Positions 9,487 through 18,397 of a stretch of DNA of 64,000 nucleotides are shown here, in pieces; the stretch's first letter is position 1; each line of letters starts with the position of its first letter. The stretch spans positions 131,501 to 195,500 of the forward strand of contig NZ_FNXG01000003.1 in the NCBI RefSeq assembly GCF_900108405.1, given 5' to 3'. The notes beneath the pieces were generated by a model. It was given only the letters and a program-made list of their open reading frames with translations. It did not search any database and was not told the DNA's origin. The DNA is from Paracoccus alkenifer (GTDB taxonomy: Bacteria > Pseudomonadota > Alphaproteobacteria > Rhodobacterales > Rhodobacteraceae). Both the position numbers and the translations under genes were made by a program.

Positions 9487-9942
9487 TCAGCCCAGCCCCA
9501 CCCTTGCGTAAAGCGAGCCGGGGTCCACGCCGTCGCGATAGCCGATGCCCGAGCCGATCACACAATGCGTCGAGTCGGCGCGTTCCAGCAGGACCGTCCA
9601 GGTGCCCATCGCATCCGAGCCCCACAGCGACGTGCCGTCGGCGCGGCGGGCGACCATGGTTTCCTCGAACTCGGCAGCCAGCGCCGATTGCACGACGGGG
9701 GCCGCGTCGCACCACGGCCTGTCGCTGCCGGGGTCCGTCTCAACCGGCAGGTGGCGGGCCAGCTGCACCACCTCGGGGCCGGTCATGCCCGCGACCGAGG
9801 TCCAGCCGCGCACCGGCCCCGCGGGCGCCGACCGGGCCAGGGCCGCAGCCTGCGCGGCGGGAACCGGCAGAATCGCAGCCGCGGGCAGGGCCGCAGCGGC
9901 GGCGATCAGGGTCAGGGTGCGAAACGGGCGCAGGATGCGCAT
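9487..9942 (-). CDS. Secreted protein of unknown function
   Basis: 151 residues. The N-terminus is a signal peptide ([25 protein letters not shown]), so the mature protein of about 115 residues is exported. Cysteines occur in the [11 protein letters not shown] and STHCVIGSG segments and could form a disulfide. I do not recognise the family. It lies upstream of ahcY in the same direction with 71 bases between them and has no obvious functional link. Confidence 0.6.
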   Translation of the reverse strand: MRILRPFRTLTLIAAAAALPAAAILPVPAAQAAALARSAPAGPVRGWTSVAGMTGPEVVQLARHLPVETDPGSDRPWCDAAPVVQSALAAEFEETMVARRADGTSLWGSDAMGTWTVLLERADSTHCVIGSGIGYRDGVDPGSLYARVGLG

Positions 9943-10256
9943 GGGGCAGACCTTTCATTTCGGCGCCGATGCGCGCGGCGGGTGGCCGCACGGCCGGCGT
10001 CGGTGCTGATGAGTTGCCCAGAAAACGCCGCGCCGGCGGCAGGGTTCCGCCGCGCCCGGCCGCAGGCGCTTGACAGGCGCGTGAACGGATGCGCGAGAAT
10101 CGCCGCTGGGCGCCCGCAGGTCACAGCCCGCCGGTCACAGGCTGACAACATCGGCAAAAGTTAACCCGACCGAGGGTAGAAATCCCGGCGCCGGCCTGCG
10201 ACACTCGGGCAAAACCCCGGCGCGCGGCGGCGGCAACAAACCAATGGGGGCAGCAG
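9943..10256. other. 314-base intergenic region between divergent genes
   Basis: It separates the minus-strand secreted-protein gene from plus-strand tamA and must hold both promoters. The only site I can point to is GGGGGCAGCAG just before the tamA ATG. I see no RNA gene, no strong palindrome and no convincing small ORF. Confidence 0.4.
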
Positions 10257-12143
10257 ATGGCAGGTTTCTTGGGCAGGGCGGTCGTGGTCGCGACAGCGGG
10301 CTGTCTGCTGGCTGGCCCCGCCGTGGCGCAAAGCGCCGGCAGCGGGTCGTCGTCCTCGCCCTTTTCGGGGCTGTTTTCCGGTGCGGACCCGGTCAAGAAC
10401 TCTCCGGTCGATCTGCAATTCCGCGTCAGCAACGGCGATGCCGCGCTGAAAAAGCGGCTGCGGGATACCTCGCGCATCACCGACGCGCTGGTCGAGGGGC
10501 GCTATACCGCGCAGGATGTGCTGGCGGCGGCGCGGGCGGATTATTCGCGGCTGCTGGGGCTGCTCTATGACGAAGGCTATTACGATTCGGTCATCGAGAT
10601 CCGGCTGGACGGGGTCGAGGCCGCGGGGATCGCCCCGCTGGACGCGCCGCAGGTGGTGCGGCAGGTGGTCGTCGCCGTGAATCCGGGCAACGCCTTTCGC
10701 TATGCGCGCGCGGATATCGCCCCGCTCGCCCCCGAAACCGAGCTGCCCGAGAATTACCGCGTGGGAAAGATCGCCCGCACCTCGGACATGCGCAACGCGG
10801 CGCGGCGCGGGGTGGACGGCTGGCGCGAGCACGGCCACGCCAAGGCCGATGTCGCCGCGACCGAGATCATCGCCGACCACGCCACGCGGCGCATCGACAG
10901 CCGCATCGCGCTGGCCCCCGGGCCGATGGTCCGCTTTGGCCAGCTGCACGCCACCGGCAACCAGCGGCTGAGCACGCGGCGGCTTTACAAGATCGCCGGC
11001 TTTCCCGAGGGCCAGCGTTTCGACCCCGAAAAGATCGAGACCGTCCGCCGCCGCCTGCGCCGCTCGGGCGTGTTCTCGGCGATCACGCTGGAAGAGGCGG
11101 AAACCCTTGGCCCCGACAACACGCTGGACGTGAACCTGACCGTGGTCGAACAAAAGCTGCGCCGCCTTGGCGCCGGGTTCGAGATCAGCAGCAACGACGG
11201 GGCCATGGTTTCCGGCTATTGGATGCACCGCAACCTGTTGCGCGGGGGCGAGCGCCTGCGCGTGGATGCCGAGTTGAAGGACATCGGCTCGGGCAACTCG
11301 GGGCGCGATTTCAAGGCTGGGGTGCGCATCGACCGGCCGGCCACGCTGAACCCCGACATCACCGCCTCGGTCGAGGCGCGGGGCGAGCGGCTGCGCGAGG
11401 AAGATTACGACCTGGATCTGGGCGTGTTCGGCCTTGGCCTGACCTGGCTGCCGAGCGAAAGGCTGACCGGGGAAACCAGGCTGGAATACCGCCGCTCGCG
11501 CGTGCGCGACGACAGCGGCACCAGTCATTTTGAAATCCTTGCCCTGCCTTCGACCCTGACCTGGGACCGCCGCGACGTGCCCACCGACGCCAAGCGCGGT
11601 TTCTGGCTGTCGGGAACCGCGACCCCGTTCACCGGGCTGGACGACACCGGTTCCGGCCTGCGGCTGGTGGCCGAGGGCCGCGGCTATCGCAGCTTTGGCG
11701 AAAGCGACCGCGTGACGCTGGCCGCGCGCGCCCGCGCCGGCTCGATCTGGGGCCCGGGGATCGAGGAAACCCCGCGCGACTATCTGTTCTGGTCGGGGGG
11801 CGGCGGCTCGGTCCGCGGGCAGCCCTTTGAATCGTTGGGGGTGCGCGCCATCACCGGCGGCCCCGAGGGCACGATTCGCACCGGCGGGATGAGCGTGGCC
11901 AACGTCACCGGAGAGGTCCGTTTCCAGCTGCGCCCCAAGATCGGCGTGGTGGCCTTTGCCGACGCGGGCCGGGTCTGGGCCGACAGCGGTTTCGGCGGCG
12001 ACACCGACTGGCACGCCGGCGCGGGGGTGGGGGTGCGCTATGACACGCCCGTCGGGCCGCTGCGGCTGGACGTGGCCGGCCCGGTCGGCGGCGACACCGG
12101 CGAGGGTGTGCAGCTTTACCTTGGTCTGGGGCAGGCATTCTGA
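10257..12143 (+). CDS. tamA: TamA, BamA/Omp85-family outer membrane assembly protein
   Basis: 628 residues with a signal peptide (VVVATAGCLLAGPAVAQS). POTRA-type domains occupy roughly residues 50-270, with YDEGYYDSVIEIRLDG and SRIALAPGPMVRFGQLHATGNQRL as typical pieces. The C-terminal half is a 16-strand barrel of the Omp85 type, including GGGGSVRGQPFESLGV (the VRGY-like loop motif) and a final strand ending in F. TamA works with TamB in moving autotransporters and phospholipids to the outer membrane. Its stop and the tamB start share the sequence TGATG (12141-12145). Confidence 0.9.
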   Translation: MAGFLGRAVVVATAGCLLAGPAVAQSAGSGSSSSPFSGLFSGADPVKNSPVDLQFRVSNGDAALKKRLRDTSRITDALVEGRYTAQDVLAAARADYSRLLGLLYDEGYYDSVIEIRLDGVEAAGIAPLDAPQVVRQVVVAVNPGNAFRYARADIAPLAPETELPENYRVGKIARTSDMRNAARRGVDGWREHGHAKADVAATEIIADHATRRIDSRIALAPGPMVRFGQLHATGNQRLSTRRLYKIAGFPEGQRFDPEKIETVRRRLRRSGVFSAITLEEAETLGPDNTLDVNLTVVEQKLRRLGAGFEISSNDGAMVSGYWMHRNLLRGGERLRVDAELKDIGSGNSGRDFKAGVRIDRPATLNPDITASVEARGERLREEDYDLDLGVFGLGLTWLPSERLTGETRLEYRRSRVRDDSGTSHFEILALPSTLTWDRRDVPTDAKRGFWLSGTATPFTGLDDTGSGLRLVAEGRGYRSFGESDRVTLAARARAGSIWGPGIEETPRDYLFWSGGGGSVRGQPFESLGVRAITGGPEGTIRTGGMSVANVTGEVRFQLRPKIGVVAFADAGRVWADSGFGGDTDWHAGAGVGVRYDTPVGPLRLDVAGPVGGDTGEGVQLYLGLGQAF

Positions 12144-15100
12144 TGCGCAAACTGCTTGCCGCCGCCGCGCTGGCGCTGTTCATCCCCGCCGCCCCCCTGC
12201 CGCTGGCCGCGCAGGATACGGCGGCCCCGCCCGCCGCCGAACAGCCGGATCTGGCCACCGCCGCCGCCGAAATCTCGGCCGAGGTGGATGACGACCGCGG
12301 CTTCATCACCCGTTTCCTTGAACGCAACCTGTCGGGCGCCGGGCGGCAGGTGGTCCTGCGCGGCTTTCAGGGCGCGCTGTCCTCGCGCGCCACATTCGAG
12401 GAACTGACCATCGCCGATGACGACGGCGTCTGGATTACCCTGCGCAACGGCGCGATCCAGTGGGACCGCTCTGCGCTGTTCGCCCGCCGCATCCAGATCC
12501 GCGAGCTTTCCGCCGCCGAAATCCTGCTGCCGCGCCTGCCCGGCGGTAGCGACGGCCCCACCCCCGAGGCTCGCGAATTCGCGCTGCCCACCCTGCCCGT
12601 CTCGGTCGAGATCGCCCGCATCGCCGCCGACCGCGTCGAGATCGGCCAGCCGGTGATCGGCGAGGCCGCGGTGGTGCGGCTGGACGGCGCGATGGAACTG
12701 GCCGGGGGCGAGGGCGGGGCGCGGCTGTCGATCGAACGGCTGGACGGCAAGCGCGGCAGGTTTTCGGTCGATGCCGGCTATTCCAACGCCACCACCAACC
12801 TGGATCTGGACCTTACGCTGGACGAGGACCGCGACGGGCTGTTCGCCAATCTGGTCGGGCTTTACGACCGGCCCTCGGTGCGCGCGGAAATCCACGGCAG
12901 CGGCCCCTTGCGCGATTTTGCGGCGCGGTTCCGGTTGGCGACCGACGGGCAGGACCGGGTGACCGGCACCGCCGCAGCCCATGCAGAGCCGGGCGAAGAC
13001 GGCGCCCCCGGCACCGGGTTCCGGCTGGAGCTCAGCGGCGACGTGGCCAGCCTGCTGCCGCCGGAAAACCGCGCCTTTTTCGGGCCGCAATCGCTGCTGC
13101 TGGCGCAGGGCTGGCGGGGCGAGGACGGGCGGCTGTCGCTGCCGGCGCTGATGATCGACACGCAGGCGCTGAAGCTGACCGGCTCGGCCCGGATCAGCGA
13201 CGAGGGCGCGCCGCAATCGCTGGTCGTGCTGATGACGCTGGGCGAGGACGCGGGCGCCACCACCTTGCCCGTGCGCCTGCCGCTGCCGGGCGATCCGCAG
13301 GTCCGCTCGGGGCGGTTGCAGATCAGCTATGACGCGGAACAGGGCGACGAATGGACGCTGCGCGGGCGGATCGGTGATCTTGAAACCGGCGGCAACCACA
13401 TCGGCCGGCTGCTGCTGAACGGCAACGGCACCGTGGAACTGGCCGGCAACGAACTGCGCGACGTGCTGGGCCACATCACCTTTGGCGCGCGCGAACTGGC
13501 GCTGGCCGACCCCGGGTTGCAGGCCGCGCTGGGGCCAGACATCCGCGGCGATGCCGGTTTTGAATTTGCGCCGGGCAATGCGCTGGAACTGGTCGATTTC
13601 AGCCTGTCGGGCCGCGATTTCGGGCTGTTCGGCGACATCCGCGCCGACGGGCTGCGGTCGGGCATCACCATTTCCGGGGCGCTGGATGCGGCGTATGAGG
13701 ATGCCTCGCATCTGTCCACACTGGCGGGGCGGCCGCTGACCGGACAGATTTCGGCTGAAATTTCCGGGCTTTACACGGTTCTGTCGCGCGGCTTTGACGC
13801 CGAGCTGACCGTGAACGGGCTGGACGTGACGGTCGATCAGGAACAGCTCGACCGCCTTCTGGCCGGCGAGACGACGATCACCGCCAGCGCCCGGCGCGAC
13901 GAGGCGGGGATCGAGCTGCGCGAGCTGTCGGTCGATGCGCAGCGGCTGGTGGCGCAGGCGCAGGGGACGCTCAGGTCGGTCGCGACCGACCTGCGGGCCT
14001 CGCTGCGGCTGGCCAGCCTGACCGACGCGGATCCCGGCATGGCCGGCTCGCTCGCGGCCGAGGCCGCGGTGACCGGCGCCCCCGGCGCCCGCCGGGTGAC
14101 GCTGACCGGCGAGGCGGCGGATCTGGTGCTGGGCATTGCCGAACTGGACCGCGCATTGCAGGGCCGCACCGACCTGAACCTGGTCGCGCAGGAACGCCGG
14201 GGCGGCTTTGAGGTCGAACGTTTCCGGCTGGGCAACCCGCAGATCACCGCCCAGGGCCAGGGCAGCTTCGGCGAAGAACTCGACGCCGAGTTCACGCTGG
14301 ACATCCCCCGCCTGACCGCGCTGCGCCCCGAGTTTTCCGGCGCGCTGCACGCCACCGCCCGCGCCTCCGGGCAGGCCGGTGCGCGCCGCATCGAGGTCAC
14401 GGGCACCGGCGAAGACCTGCGGCTGGGCCAGCAGGACCTGGACGGCGCGCTGACCGGCACCACCGATTTCCGCCTGTCGGCGCTGCAAGGCGACGATGTG
14501 ATCACAATCGACGAGCTGCGCCTGACCAACGCGCAGATGGCCGCCAATATCGCCGGGGTCTGGGGCGAAAACGTCGCGGATCTTGCCGGTCATGCCGAGA
14601 TCCGCTCGCTCGCCGCATTCGGGCGCGGCTGGCGCGGGGCGCTGGAACTGGACGGCAGCCTGCGCGACGACGGCACCGGGCAGCGGCTGTTCCAGCTGGA
14701 CGGCACCGGCCGCGACCTGTCGCTGGGGCAGGCGCAGGCCGATGCGGCGCTGGCCGGGGAAACGCGGCTGGCCCTGCGGGGCGCGGAACGAAACGGCGTG
14801 GTGACGCTGGAACAGGCGGTGCTGGACAACGCCCGGCTGCACGCCAGCGCGCAAGGCACGCTGGGGGGCGGCAGCAGCGACATCGCAGCCGAGCTGCGCG
14901 CCGACAGCCTGGCGTTTCTGGGCAACGGATTCGGCGGCTCGGTCACGGCGACGGGACGGCTGGTGGACACGCCCGAGGGGCGGCGGATCACCGCGGACGG
15001 GTCGGCCAACGGGCTGCGGACCGGCAACGCGCAGGCCGACCTGCTGCTGGCCGGCTCGACCCTGTTCGACCTTGCGGCGCTGATGCCCGAGGACCGCCCG

Positions 15101-16675
15101 CTGGCCATTCAGCGGCTGAATCTTCGCAACGGGCAGTTGAACATCCGCGCGGACGGAACGGTGCAGGCGATGAACCTGGATGCCTCGCTGTCCAATCTGG
15201 CGCTGCTGGTGCCGGGGCTGCCCGGTCCCGCGACGGTGACGGGCAGCGTGCGGCAAGGCAACGGCAACGGCTATGGGCTGGACCTGACCGCGACTGCGCC
15301 GGGCGGCACCCGCGCGACCATCGCAGGCATCGCGGCGGCCGATCTATCCACCGCCGACATCCGCGTGGCCGGGGTCAGCGACGCGGCGCTGGTCAACCCG
15401 ATGCTGCGCACTCGCTCGGTCGAGGGTCCGGTGAATTTCGACCTGCGGCTGAACGGGCGTCCGGCGCTGGAAAACATCTCGGGGCAGGTGCGGCTGCCGG
15501 GGGCACGGATGGCCGACCCCAACCTTGGGCTGCGGGTGGAAAACCTGACCGGCACCGCCGACATCGCGGGGGGCGTGGTGTCCATCGACGCCACCGCGGC
15601 GGTGGCGGCGGGGGGCACGCTGCGGGTCAGCGGCCCGGTGGACCTGCGCGGGGGGGCGCCGATCCTTGACCTGCGCGCGGTGTTGCAGCGCGTGGTGCTG
15701 CGCGACCCCAATCTTTACGAAACTGTCGTGGACGGCGCGGTCTCGATCACCGGCAACCCCGCCGACGGCCCGCTGGTCACGGGCGTGGTGAACCTTGGCC
15801 CGACCGAGTTCCGCATTCCGACCAGCAGCCTTGGCGGCAGCCCCATCCCCGACATGGTGCATCGCAACGACACGGCCGAGGTGCGGGCCACGCGGGCCAA
15901 GGCCGGGCTGCTGCCCTTTGCCAGCGCCGACGCGCGCATGGCGGGCATGGTGGCACCCGCCGCCACCCCGCCGGCCAACCCGGCGCGGCTGGACCTGACT
16001 ATCAACGCGCCCAATCAGGTCTTTGTCCGCGGCCGCGGCGTCGATGCCGAGCTGGGCGGGCAGATCCGTCTGACCGGCACGGCCCGCAACATGATCCCCA
16101 TCGGCCAGCTGGAACTGATCCGCGGCCGCGTCGACCTGCTGGGGCGCCGCTTTACCCTGACCGAGGGGCTGATCGAGCTGCAAGGCTCGATGGTGCCGGT
16201 GCTGCGGCTGGTGGCGGAAACCACCCGCGACGCGATCACCACCCGCATCATCATCGACGGCGACCTGCGCGACCCGGAAATCCGCTTTGAATCCAACCCC
16301 GGCCTGCCCGAGGAAGAGGTGCTGTCGCAGCTGCTGTTCGGGCGCGGGCTGGACAGCATCTCGGCGCTGCAAGCGGCGCAGCTGGCCAATGCCGTGGCGG
16401 TGCTGGCCGGCAAGGGCGGGGCCGGGCTGGTCGGGAACCTGCGCAACGCCACCGGGCTGGACGACCTTGACCTGACCACCGACGAGAACGGCGAAATCTC
16501 GGTCCGGGCCGGGCGCTATCTGTCGCGCAACCTCTACAGCGATGTTTCGGTCGATGCCGAGGGCAAGTCGCGGATCAACCTCAACCTTGACGTGAACGAC
16601 GCGGTGACCGCGCGCGGCTCGGTCACGAGCGAGGGCGAAAGCACCATCGGCATCTTCTACGAACGCGACTATTAG
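12143..16675 (+). CDS. tamB: TamB, inner-membrane-anchored translocation and assembly module protein
   Basis: 1510 residues. An N-terminal hydrophobic anchor (LLAAAALALFIPAAPLPLAA) is followed by a very long repetitive beta-helical body, and the C-terminal DUF490/TamB domain is seen from about residue 1150. That domain includes RLTGTARNMIPIGQLELIRGRVDLLGRRFTL and the NPGLPEEEVLSQLLFGRGLDSISALQAAQLANAVA signature. It ends in IGIFYERDY. TamB spans the periplasm as a lipid-conducting groove and pairs with TamA encoded just upstream. Length is within the family range for alphaproteobacteria. Confidence 0.93.
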   Translation: MRKLLAAAALALFIPAAPLPLAAQDTAAPPAAEQPDLATAAAEISAEVDDDRGFITRFLERNLSGAGRQVVLRGFQGALSSRATFEELTIADDDGVWITLRNGAIQWDRSALFARRIQIRELSAAEILLPRLPGGSDGPTPEAREFALPTLPVSVEIARIAADRVEIGQPVIGEAAVVRLDGAMELAGGEGGARLSIERLDGKRGRFSVDAGYSNATTNLDLDLTLDEDRDGLFANLVGLYDRPSVRAEIHGSGPLRDFAARFRLATDGQDRVTGTAAAHAEPGEDGAPGTGFRLELSGDVASLLPPENRAFFGPQSLLLAQGWRGEDGRLSLPALMIDTQALKLTGSARISDEGAPQSLVVLMTLGEDAGATTLPVRLPLPGDPQVRSGRLQISYDAEQGDEWTLRGRIGDLETGGNHIGRLLLNGNGTVELAGNELRDVLGHITFGARELALADPGLQAALGPDIRGDAGFEFAPGNALELVDFSLSGRDFGLFGDIRADGLRSGITISGALDAAYEDASHLSTLAGRPLTGQISAEISGLYTVLSRGFDAELTVNGLDVTVDQEQLDRLLAGETTITASARRDEAGIELRELSVDAQRLVAQAQGTLRSVATDLRASLRLASLTDADPGMAGSLAAEAAVTGAPGARRVTLTGEAADLVLGIAELDRALQGRTDLNLVAQERRGGFEVERFRLGNPQITAQGQGSFGEELDAEFTLDIPRLTALRPEFSGALHATARASGQAGARRIEVTGTGEDLRLGQQDLDGALTGTTDFRLSALQGDDVITIDELRLTNAQMAANIAGVWGENVADLAGHAEIRSLAAFGRGWRGALELDGSLRDDGTGQRLFQLDGTGRDLSLGQAQADAALAGETRLALRGAERNGVVTLEQAVLDNARLHASAQGTLGGGSSDIAAELRADSLAFLGNGFGGSVTATGRLVDTPEGRRITADGSANGLRTGNAQADLLLAGSTLFDLAALMPEDRPLAIQRLNLRNGQLNIRADGTVQAMNLDASLSNLALLVPGLPGPATVTGSVRQGNGNGYGLDLTATAPGGTRATIAGIAAADLSTADIRVAGVSDAALVNPMLRTRSVEGPVNFDLRLNGRPALENISGQVRLPGARMADPNLGLRVENLTGTADIAGGVVSIDATAAVAAGGTLRVSGPVDLRGGAPILDLRAVLQRVVLRDPNLYETVVDGAVSITGNPADGPLVTGVVNLGPTEFRIPTSSLGGSPIPDMVHRNDTAEVRATRAKAGLLPFASADARMAGMVAPAATPPANPARLDLTINAPNQVFVRGRGVDAELGGQIRLTGTARNMIPIGQLELIRGRVDLLGRRFTLTEGLIELQGSMVPVLRLVAETTRDAITTRIIIDGDLRDPEIRFESNPGLPEEEVLSQLLFGRGLDSISALQAAQLANAVAVLAGKGGAGLVGNLRNATGLDDLDLTTDENGEISVRAGRYLSRNLYSDVSVDAEGKSRINLNLDVNDAVTARGSVTSEGESTIGIFYERDY

Positions 16676-16697
16676 GGCAGGATACAGCGACCCGCGA

Positions 16698-16721
16698 CGG
16701 CCGGCGGAAACCCGCCGGTCG
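16698..16721 (+). terminator. GC-rich hairpin after tamB, candidate terminator
   Basis: A stem of CCGGCGG and CCGCCGG with an AAAC loop, extendable by three pairs (one a G-T pair), starts 23 bases after the tamB stop. No T-run follows, so it would be an atypical or Rho-assisted terminator, or a stabilising 3' structure. Confidence 0.45.
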
Positions 16722-16839
16722 GACAGTGTTGCGACGGCACATCGCTGCCGCCGGCAAGGCGGTGCCCCGGCAATCTTGCGGCGGCAGGGGGCATTCACTA
16801 ATGGTCTCGGGCGGTTGTGGAATTGCAGGCAGGATTCGA

Positions 16840-18393
16840 GTGAAGCGGCGTTATTTCCTGGGCAGCATGACAGCGGCATTCGCGGGCGCCGCGGCGATCC
16901 CGCATATGGCCGCGGCACAAGAGCCGGGGCTGGAAACCGCCCCCGAACCCGCGCCCGATCCTTTTGGCTTTGAGGAGGTGGCGCGGATCGCCTCTGACCT
17001 GGCGCGCGCGCCCTATGTCGAGCCTCCGTCCACGCTGGCCGCGCCCTTTGCCGACCTGGGCTATGACGCCTATCGCGCTGTCCGCTTTCGCCGCGATGCC
17101 GATCCGTGGGGCGAGGTTCCCGGCTTTGGTCTGGACCTGCTGCCGCCGGGGATGCTGTTCACCCGCCCGGTGCGGATCAATCTGGTGGAAAGCGGCGTGG
17201 CGCGGCCGATGCCCTTCGACCCTTCGGTCTTTGACTTCGACGCCGGCAGCTTTCCGCCCGATGCCGCGCAGATGCCGCCCGGCGACATGGGCTGGTCGGG
17301 GTTCCGACTGCGCTCGGCGCTGAACCGGCCGGGCTATCTGGACGAGCTGGCGGTGTTTCAGGGCGCCAGCTATTTCCGCGTCCTTGGCCGGGGCAACCGC
17401 TATGGGCTGTCGGGGCGCGGGCTGGCGCTAAGCACCGCCAGCCCCGAGGGCGAGGAATTTCCCGCCTTTGACGAATTCTGGATCCACACCCCCGACATCG
17501 ACGCAGGCACCGTCACCGTCCACGCGCTGCTCAACAGCCGTTCCGTCGCCGGCGCGTTCGAGTTCGTGATCCGCGGCGGCACCGACACGCTGGTCGCCAC
17601 CCGCGCCGCGCTGATCCCGCGCCGCGACCTGGCCGAGGTCGGGATCGCGCCCCTGACCTCGATGTTCTGGTTCGGGCCGGGCGACCGCGGCAGTTTCGAC
17701 GACTATCGCCCGGCGGTCCACGACAGCGACGGGTTGCAGATGTTGACCGGCAGCGGGCAGCAGCTGTGGCGGGTGCTGGCCAACCCCGCGACGTTGCAGG
17801 TATCGGCCTTTGCCGACCGCAACCCCCATGGGTTCGGGCTGATGCAGCGCGGCCGCGATTTCGCGTCGTATCAGGACGCCGAGGCGCGCTATGAGCTGCG
17901 CCCCTCGGCCTGGATCGAGCCGGCGGGCAGCTGGGACGAAGGCTCGGTGGTGCTGGTCGAGATCCCGCTGCATTCCGAATTTCACGACAATATCGTGTCC
18001 TTCTGGCGCCCGGCGCAGCCGCTGGCGGCAGGCGTCCGCCATGATTTCGCCTATGTGCAGCATTTCGGCGCCCGGCCCGGCGAAGGCCCTCCGGTCGCGC
18101 AGGTGGTGCAGACCCGTTCCGGCCGGGCGGTCAACGCCGAGGGCGCGCGCAGCTTTGTCATCGACTTTGACCTTGCGGCGTTCGAGGGGCAGCCCGACCC
18201 GGTGGCGGTGGTCAGCGCCTCGGCCGGCAAGGTGGAATACCCCTATGTGATCCGCCTGCCGGAACAGGGGCTGATGCGGCTGGCGTTCCAGTTCCGCCCC
18301 GAGCGCGCCAATCTGGCCGAGCTGACCGCGCGGCTGGACTTCGACGACCATGCGGTCAGCGAAAACTGGCTGTTCCGCTGGACAAGGGACTGA
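16840..18393 (+). CDS. opgG: OpgG/MdoG, periplasmic glucan biosynthesis protein
   Basis: 517 residues when started at the GTG at 16840, which gives a compact Tat signal (KRRYFLGSMTAAFAGAAA) and has AGGA five bases upstream. An ATG at 16801 would add 13 residues and is an alternative. OpgG features include FGFEEVARIASDLARAPYVEP, FHDNIVSFWRPAQPLAAGVRHDFAY and a C-terminal immunoglobulin-like domain. The protein works in the periplasm on the branching of osmoregulated periplasmic glucans. It is followed by opgH with four bases between stop and GTG, then opgC. Confidence 0.92.
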   Translation: MKRRYFLGSMTAAFAGAAAIPHMAAAQEPGLETAPEPAPDPFGFEEVARIASDLARAPYVEPPSTLAAPFADLGYDAYRAVRFRRDADPWGEVPGFGLDLLPPGMLFTRPVRINLVESGVARPMPFDPSVFDFDAGSFPPDAAQMPPGDMGWSGFRLRSALNRPGYLDELAVFQGASYFRVLGRGNRYGLSGRGLALSTASPEGEEFPAFDEFWIHTPDIDAGTVTVHALLNSRSVAGAFEFVIRGGTDTLVATRAALIPRRDLAEVGIAPLTSMFWFGPGDRGSFDDYRPAVHDSDGLQMLTGSGQQLWRVLANPATLQVSAFADRNPHGFGLMQRGRDFASYQDAEARYELRPSAWIEPAGSWDEGSVVLVEIPLHSEFHDNIVSFWRPAQPLAAGVRHDFAYVQHFGARPGEGPPVAQVVQTRSGRAVNAEGARSFVIDFDLAAFEGQPDPVAVVSASAGKVEYPYVIRLPEQGLMRLAFQFRPERANLAELTARLDFDDHAVSENWLFRWTRD

Positions 18394-18397
18394 CGCG

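Noticed and set aside
12116-15256. 1046-codon open frame on the minus strand
   Set aside because: Antisense to tamB with low-complexity composition; tamB itself has clear domain evidence.
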